Assembly (NCBI RefSeq): GCF_011355085.1
Contig: NZ_VXCP01000013.1
Coordinates: 1-64,000, forward strand
Direction of reading: 5' to 3'
Length of the DNA stretch: 64,000 nt
DNA from: Pseudomonas akapageensis
Lineage (GTDB): Bacteria; Pseudomonadota; Gammaproteobacteria; Pseudomonadales; Pseudomonadaceae
Shown: positions 60,241-64,000 of the stretch, piece by piece
How positions within the stretch are numbered: the stretch's first letter is position 1
Layout: every line of letters begins with the position of its first letter
Translations under genes and position numbers: made by a program
Notes under the pieces: generated by a model
The model's input: only the letters and a program-made list of their open reading frames with translations
What the model was told of the DNA's origin: nothing
Database searches by the model: none

Positions 60241-60269
60241 TTCACTGACCCCTGCCATGCTGGTATGAT
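60241..60269 (+). promoter_or_regulatory. Sigma-70 promoter of the AzgA-type permease
   Basis: TTCACT (60241-60246), a 17-nt spacer and TATGAT (60264-60269) lie about 108 bp upstream of the permease start. Confidence 0.55.
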
Positions 60270-60376
60270 GCGCGGCTTTTTTCCGGCCCATGTAAAAACC
60301 ACGGATGTATACAGTCTGTGCTTTGCTAGTTGGGTCGACACTATCACGGCGCCGGAGCGCGCCACGGGGAGCGGGC

Positions 60377-61672
60377 ATGCTGGAAAGGCTGTTTCAACTC
60401 AAGGCACATGACACGAATGTGCGCACCGAGATTCTCGCGGGCGTCACCACTTTCCTGGCCATGGCTTACATTCTGTTCGTCAACCCGAGCATTCTCGGCG
60501 AGACCGGCATGGACAAGGGCGCAATCTTCGTTGCCACCTGCCTGGCAGCAGCCATCGGCTCGACCACCATGGGCCTGATCGCCAACTACCCGATCGCGCT
60601 GGCTCCGGGCATGGGCCTGAACGCCTTTTTCACCTACACCGTGGTCCTGCACATGGGCCATACCTGGCAGGTCGCGCTGGGTGCGGTATTCATTTCGGCC
60701 GTGATGTTCTTTCTGCTGTCGATCTTTCGCATCCGGGAATGGATCGTCAACAGCATCCCGCTGCCCCTGCGCTCGGCGATTGCCGCCGGTATCGGCCTGT
60801 TTCTGGCACTGATCGCCCTGCACAACGCCGGCATCGTGGTCGACAACCCGGCCACTCTGGTCGGCCTCGGTGATCTGAAGCAACCCGCGCCGATCCTGGC
60901 CATCCTCGGTTTCTTCCTTATTTGCGCCCTTGAAGCACGGCGCGTACGCGGTGCCGTACTGATCGGCATCCTGGCGGTCACCATCGTTTCCATCGCCCTG
61001 GGCGTCTCGGCCTTTGGCGGCGTGGTCTCGATGCCACCCTCGCTGGCGCCGACTTTCCTGCAACTGGACATCAAGGGTGCCCTGGACATCGGTCTGTTCA
61101 GCGTGATCTTCGCCTTCCTGTTCGTCGACCTGTTCGACAACTCCGGCACCCTGATCGGCGTGGCCAAGCGCGCCGGGCTGATGGGCAAGGACGGCCACAT
61201 GCCGAAAATGGGCCGCGCGCTGATCGCCGACAGTACCGCCGCCATGGCCGGTTCCCTGCTGGGCACCTCGACCACGACCAGTTACATCGAGTCGGCAGCG
61301 GGCGTCAGTGCCGGTGGCCGTACGGGCCTGACTGCCATCGTGGTCGCGATCCTGTTCCTGCTGGCGCTGTTCTTCGCCCCGCTGGCCGGTAGCGTGCCCG
61401 CGTTCGCCACCGCCCCTGCCTTGTTCTTCGTCGCCGTGCTGATGGCCTCGGGCCTGGCCGAGATAAACTGGGACGACATCACCGAGGCGGCGCCTGTGGT
61501 GATCACCGCCCTGGCCATGCCGCTGACCTATTCGATCGCCAACGGCATTGCCTTCGGCTTCATTTCCTGGACGGCCATCAAGCTGCTTTCGGGTCGCGGC
61601 CGCGAGCTGAACTCGGCGCTGGTGATCCTTTCGATTCTGTTCGTTATCAAGTTGGGCTGGTTCAACGCATGA
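60377..61672 (+). CDS. AzgA-type NCS2 purine permease (adenine/guanine/hypoxanthine)
   Basis: A 431-residue inner-membrane transporter with about 12-14 helices of the COG2252 (AzgA/PbuG) group: [18 protein letters not shown] near residue 25, [25 protein letters not shown] and [14 protein letters not shown]. It probably imports adenine, guanine or hypoxanthine. ATG 60377 has GGGGAG upstream at 6-7 nt. It is coupled to trmA by an ATGA overlap. Confidence 0.9.
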   Translation: MLERLFQLKAHDTNVRTEILAGVTTFLAMAYILFVNPSILGETGMDKGAIFVATCLAAAIGSTTMGLIANYPIALAPGMGLNAFFTYTVVLHMGHTWQVALGAVFISAVMFFLLSIFRIREWIVNSIPLPLRSAIAAGIGLFLALIALHNAGIVVDNPATLVGLGDLKQPAPILAILGFFLICALEARRVRGAVLIGILAVTIVSIALGVSAFGGVVSMPPSLAPTFLQLDIKGALDIGLFSVIFAFLFVDLFDNSGTLIGVAKRAGLMGKDGHMPKMGRALIADSTAAMAGSLLGTSTTTSYIESAAGVSAGGRTGLTAIVVAILFLLALFFAPLAGSVPAFATAPALFFVAVLMASGLAEINWDDITEAAPVVITALAMPLTYSIANGIAFGFISWTAIKLLSGRGRELNSALVILSILFVIKLGWFNA

Positions 61673-62757
61673 GTGCTGTCGCTTTCGATCCTTCGGACTA
61701 CAACCGCCAGCTCGACGCCAAGGTCGAGCGCCTGCGCGAACTGCTGGCGCCCTTCGATGCACCGGAACCCGCGGTGTTCGATTCGCCTCGCGAGCAGTAT
61801 CGCCTGCGCGCCGAGTTTCGCCTGTGGCGCGAGAACGAACAGCGCTTTTATGCCATGTTCGCGCCAGGCGAGAAGCACACGCCGATTCTGATCGAAGATT
61901 TCCCCATTGCCAGCCAGCGCATCAATGAGCTGATGCCCCGGCTCAAGGCTGCCTGGCAGGCCAGTTCCGCGCTGAGTTTCAAGCTGTTCCAGGTCGAGTT
62001 CCTGACCACCCTGGCGGGCGACGGGATGATCACCCTGTGCTATCACCGCCCGCTGGACGAGCACTGGCACGAGGCGGCCGAGCAGTTGGCCGCAGAGCTG
62101 AACGTCAGCATCATTGGCCGTTCCAAGGGCAAGCGTGTAGTGATCGGTCGTGACTACGCCGTCGAAGCACTGGAGGTAGCTGGCCGTACGTTCCGTTTCC
62201 GTCAGCCTGAAGGTGCCTTCACCCAGCCCAACGGCATGGTCAACCAGAAGATGCTCAACTGGGCCTATGAAGCCCTGGGCGATCGCCAGGATGACCTGCT
62301 GGAGCTGTATTGCGGCAACGGCAACTTCACCCTGCCGCTGGCGACCCGGGTGCGCAAGGTGCTGGCCACCGAGATCAGCAAGACGTCGGTCAGCGCCGCT
62401 CTGCATAACCTCAACGACAACGGCGTGGACAACGTCGAGCTGGTGCGCCTGTCAGCCGAAGAGCTGACCGAGGCCCTCAACGAAGTTCGCCCGTTCCGTC
62501 GCCTGCAGGGCATCGACCTGAAGAGCTACCAGTTCGGCAGCGTCTTCGTCGACCCGCCACGTGCCGGCATGGACCCGGACACCTGTGAGTTGACCCGGCG
62601 TTTCGACAATATCCTGTACATCTCCTGCAACCCGGAGACGCTGGCTGCGAACATTGCACAACTCAACGACACCCACCGGGTGGAGCGTTGTGCGTTGTTT
62701 GATCAGTTTCCGTATACGCATCATATGGAGAGTGGGGTGTTGTTGGTCCGGCGTTGA
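61669..62757 (+). CDS. trmA: tRNA (uracil-5-)-methyltransferase TrmA
   Basis: The 362-residue product makes ribothymidine at position 54 of tRNAs. SAM motif [16 protein letters not shown], the [11 protein letters not shown] motif and the catalytic Cys in [10 protein letters not shown] are visible. It overlaps the permease stop by 4 nt (ATGA). Length matches E. coli (366 aa). Confidence 0.96.
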   Translation: MSAVAFDPSDYNRQLDAKVERLRELLAPFDAPEPAVFDSPREQYRLRAEFRLWRENEQRFYAMFAPGEKHTPILIEDFPIASQRINELMPRLKAAWQASSALSFKLFQVEFLTTLAGDGMITLCYHRPLDEHWHEAAEQLAAELNVSIIGRSKGKRVVIGRDYAVEALEVAGRTFRFRQPEGAFTQPNGMVNQKMLNWAYEALGDRQDDLLELYCGNGNFTLPLATRVRKVLATEISKTSVSAALHNLNDNGVDNVELVRLSAEELTEALNEVRPFRRLQGIDLKSYQFGSVFVDPPRAGMDPDTCELTRRFDNILYISCNPETLAANIAQLNDTHRVERCALFDQFPYTHHMESGVLLVRR

Positions 62758-62769
62758 GACCGCGGCGCC

Positions 62770-62803
62770 AGCATCGCGGGCAAGCCCGCGATGAGGCCCG
62801 CCC
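62770..62803. repeat. REP-like palindrome
   Basis: ATCGCGGGCAAGCCCGCGAT is a variant of the REP core (GGGCAAGCCC instead of GGCAAGCC) between trmA and the phosphatase-like gene, in the convergent region. Confidence 0.7.
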
Positions 62804-62808
62804 AATCA

Positions 62809-63996
62809 CTACATGGCCTGCCCCGAACACACCAACAACGGCACCACCTGATCCTCATCCGTCAGTGCCCCATGGTGGCCAATCCACGCGCTCTGGACCT
62901 TCTCCATTCGGCTGCGAATAACACCGCCACGCCCCGTGGGTATGACAACCAGATCCCCGATGCGCGCTTCGGCATCGCTTTCTACCCCGCTACCAAACCA
63001 CTTCGCAGCAATGGCCTCGGCTTTCGACAACACCCAAAAGTCATCACCCAGCCGGTTTTGCCAGCGCTCCCTGACCGCGTGCTCTTGATCACTGGCGGTA
63101 TAGACATGCCTGGCACGAACATCGCCGTATAGCCCGATGACCCCTTCCTGCAATGCCGTGTCCTTGTCGAAGTCATGAGTGGCTTCCTTGGCCAGCGTGA
63201 CCATGCCGTGGTCGGCCACAATCACCATTGCCGTTTCCCGAGGCAGGCTTTGCGAAATCGACAGTGCGAGCCGATCGACAACTTCCAGTTGCCGCAACCA
63301 GCGTTCGGACCCGGGGCCATAGCGATGGCCGCAAAAATCAAGGTCGCTGTAATAGGCATAACAAAAGGCCGGCAACTCCGACTTCAGCGCTCCCGCGATC
63401 AAGCCCGGGAAATCCCTGAAGTTGAGCGCCGCCATGACCGAACCCGCTTTGTAAATCGCCTGACTGAACGAGGAACCGGCAAATCGGCCGTCAATGACAC
63501 TGCTGACGGCGATACCACCTTCATGCGCGCGCTCCCAGGCGGTTTTCTGCTTGATGAATTCCCGGGCACCGGGCGCAGCCGTTGCGCGAATTCCGGTGTT
63601 ACGGGTGCCGGTCTGCCACACCAAGGGGGCAAATACGGTATTGGCATCCAGAGCGAAGGAACAACCCACTATGCCGTGCGCTCCAGAAGCATGGCCGCTG
63701 GTCAGTGAAGACAGGCTGGCGGCAGTGGTCGCCGGAAAACCCACTCGAAACGTTCGCTTGGCCTGCATCAGTGAAGCCAGAAAAGGCGCCCTGTGGGCGT
63801 GGGCCTCGAGCAGGTTCCAGCTCAATCCATCGATCAGCAGCAAGCACGTGCTATGGCTGCGCTCGACGTTGAACGCATTGCGAAAACCTGCCGCCCCCAT
63901 CGAGGCGAAGATGGATTCGGACAAGTTGGCCAGGCCTGGCCAAGGTTCATCAGTCGGCCCGAGCGATTGAGAGAAACGGCCAAGTCCTTCTGACAT
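62809..63996 (-). CDS. Alkaline phosphatase superfamily protein (type I phosphodiesterase/nucleotide pyrophosphatase)
   Basis: A 395-residue protein with the metal-ligand pattern of this superfamily: LLIDGLSW (first Asp), FPATTAASLSSLTSG with the Thr nucleophile, SDLDFCGHRYGPGS (Asp and His), VIVADHGM (Asp-His) and WIGHHGALT (His). It may hydrolyse phosphodiesters or nucleotides. No clear signal peptide is seen. The ATG at 63996 is near the window edge (GGAA before it), so the true start could lie outside. Confidence 0.75.
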   Translation of the reverse strand: MSEGLGRFSQSLGPTDEPWPGLANLSESIFASMGAAGFRNAFNVERSHSTCLLLIDGLSWNLLEAHAHRAPFLASLMQAKRTFRVGFPATTAASLSSLTSGHASGAHGIVGCSFALDANTVFAPLVWQTGTRNTGIRATAAPGAREFIKQKTAWERAHEGGIAVSSVIDGRFAGSSFSQAIYKAGSVMAALNFRDFPGLIAGALKSELPAFCYAYYSDLDFCGHRYGPGSERWLRQLEVVDRLALSISQSLPRETAMVIVADHGMVTLAKEATHDFDKDTALQEGVIGLYGDVRARHVYTASDQEHAVRERWQNRLGDDFWVLSKAEAIAAKWFGSGVESDAEARIGDLVVIPTGRGGVIRSRMEKVQSAWIGHHGALTDEDQVVPLLVCSGQAM

Positions 63997-64000
63997 TTCC

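Overview
The window is chromosomal DNA from a gamma-proteobacterium and almost certainly a Pseudomonas of the putida/fluorescens type. Evidence: high GC with strong third-position G/C, Pseudomonas-style REP palindromes between genes, and blocks of gene order shared with other pseudomonads (tRNA cluster/clpB-pgeF-rluD/bamD; thiO-minor pilins-ispH-fkpB-lspA-ileS-ribF-murJ/rpsT; rplU-rpmA-obgE-proB-creA; morA/glyA; btsT-yjiX-yjiA/mapZ; radA/mscL/fprB/ppoR/rlmG/cioAB). There are no rRNA genes, CRISPR arrays, prophages, insertion sequences or origins.

Layout. 1-3.5 kb: a four-tRNA operon (Asn, Pro, Lys, Pro, all on the minus strand) with a strong stable-RNA promoter, then clpB with a heat-shock (sigma-32 type) promoter. 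3.6-6.5 kb: pgeF and rluD, with divergent bamD. 6.6-11.6 kb: a small membrane protein, thiO, and a reduced type IV minor pilin locus (pilE, a small secreted orphan, pilX, pilW, pilV, a FimU-like gene, and a divergent FimT-like gene). pilY1 and pilS/pilR are not at the places they occupy in P. aeruginosa. 11.6-25 kb: conserved housekeeping genes for isoprenoids, lipoprotein processing, Ile-tRNA, flavins, lipid II flipping, ribosomal proteins S20, L21 and L27, proline and quinone side chains. 25-36 kb: small conserved proteins, an FKBP isomerase, a Lon-like protease, DUF3015 and DUF4105 envelope proteins, a GreB-like factor, gdhA and ettA. 37-42.5 kb: the membrane-bound cyclic-di-GMP enzyme MorA and glyA. 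42.6-49.7 kb: an AT-richer delta-60 repeat protein, the yjiA/yjiX/btsT pyruvate-transport cluster, the PilZ adaptor mapZ and a purine-type NCS2 permease. 49.8-57.8 kb: radA, mscL, fprB, the AHL-binding LuxR solo ppoR, rlmG and the cyanide-insensitive oxidase cioAB with a small third subunit. 58-64 kb: a nested palindromic element, an MFS transporter, a DJ-1-like protein without the usual cysteine, an AzgA-type purine permease, trmA and an alkaline-phosphatase-superfamily protein at the window edge.

Most genes are core functions. The parts that stand out are the altered minor-pilin locus, the regulatory DNA between fprB and ppoR (helically phased direct repeats plus a perfect Anr/FNR box), a second perfect Anr box at cioA, a Fur-like box before a small conserved gene, and the nested palindrome at 58.1-58.2 kb. 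I did not find a convincing wholly new multi-gene system. Promoter and operator calls are by eye and untested.
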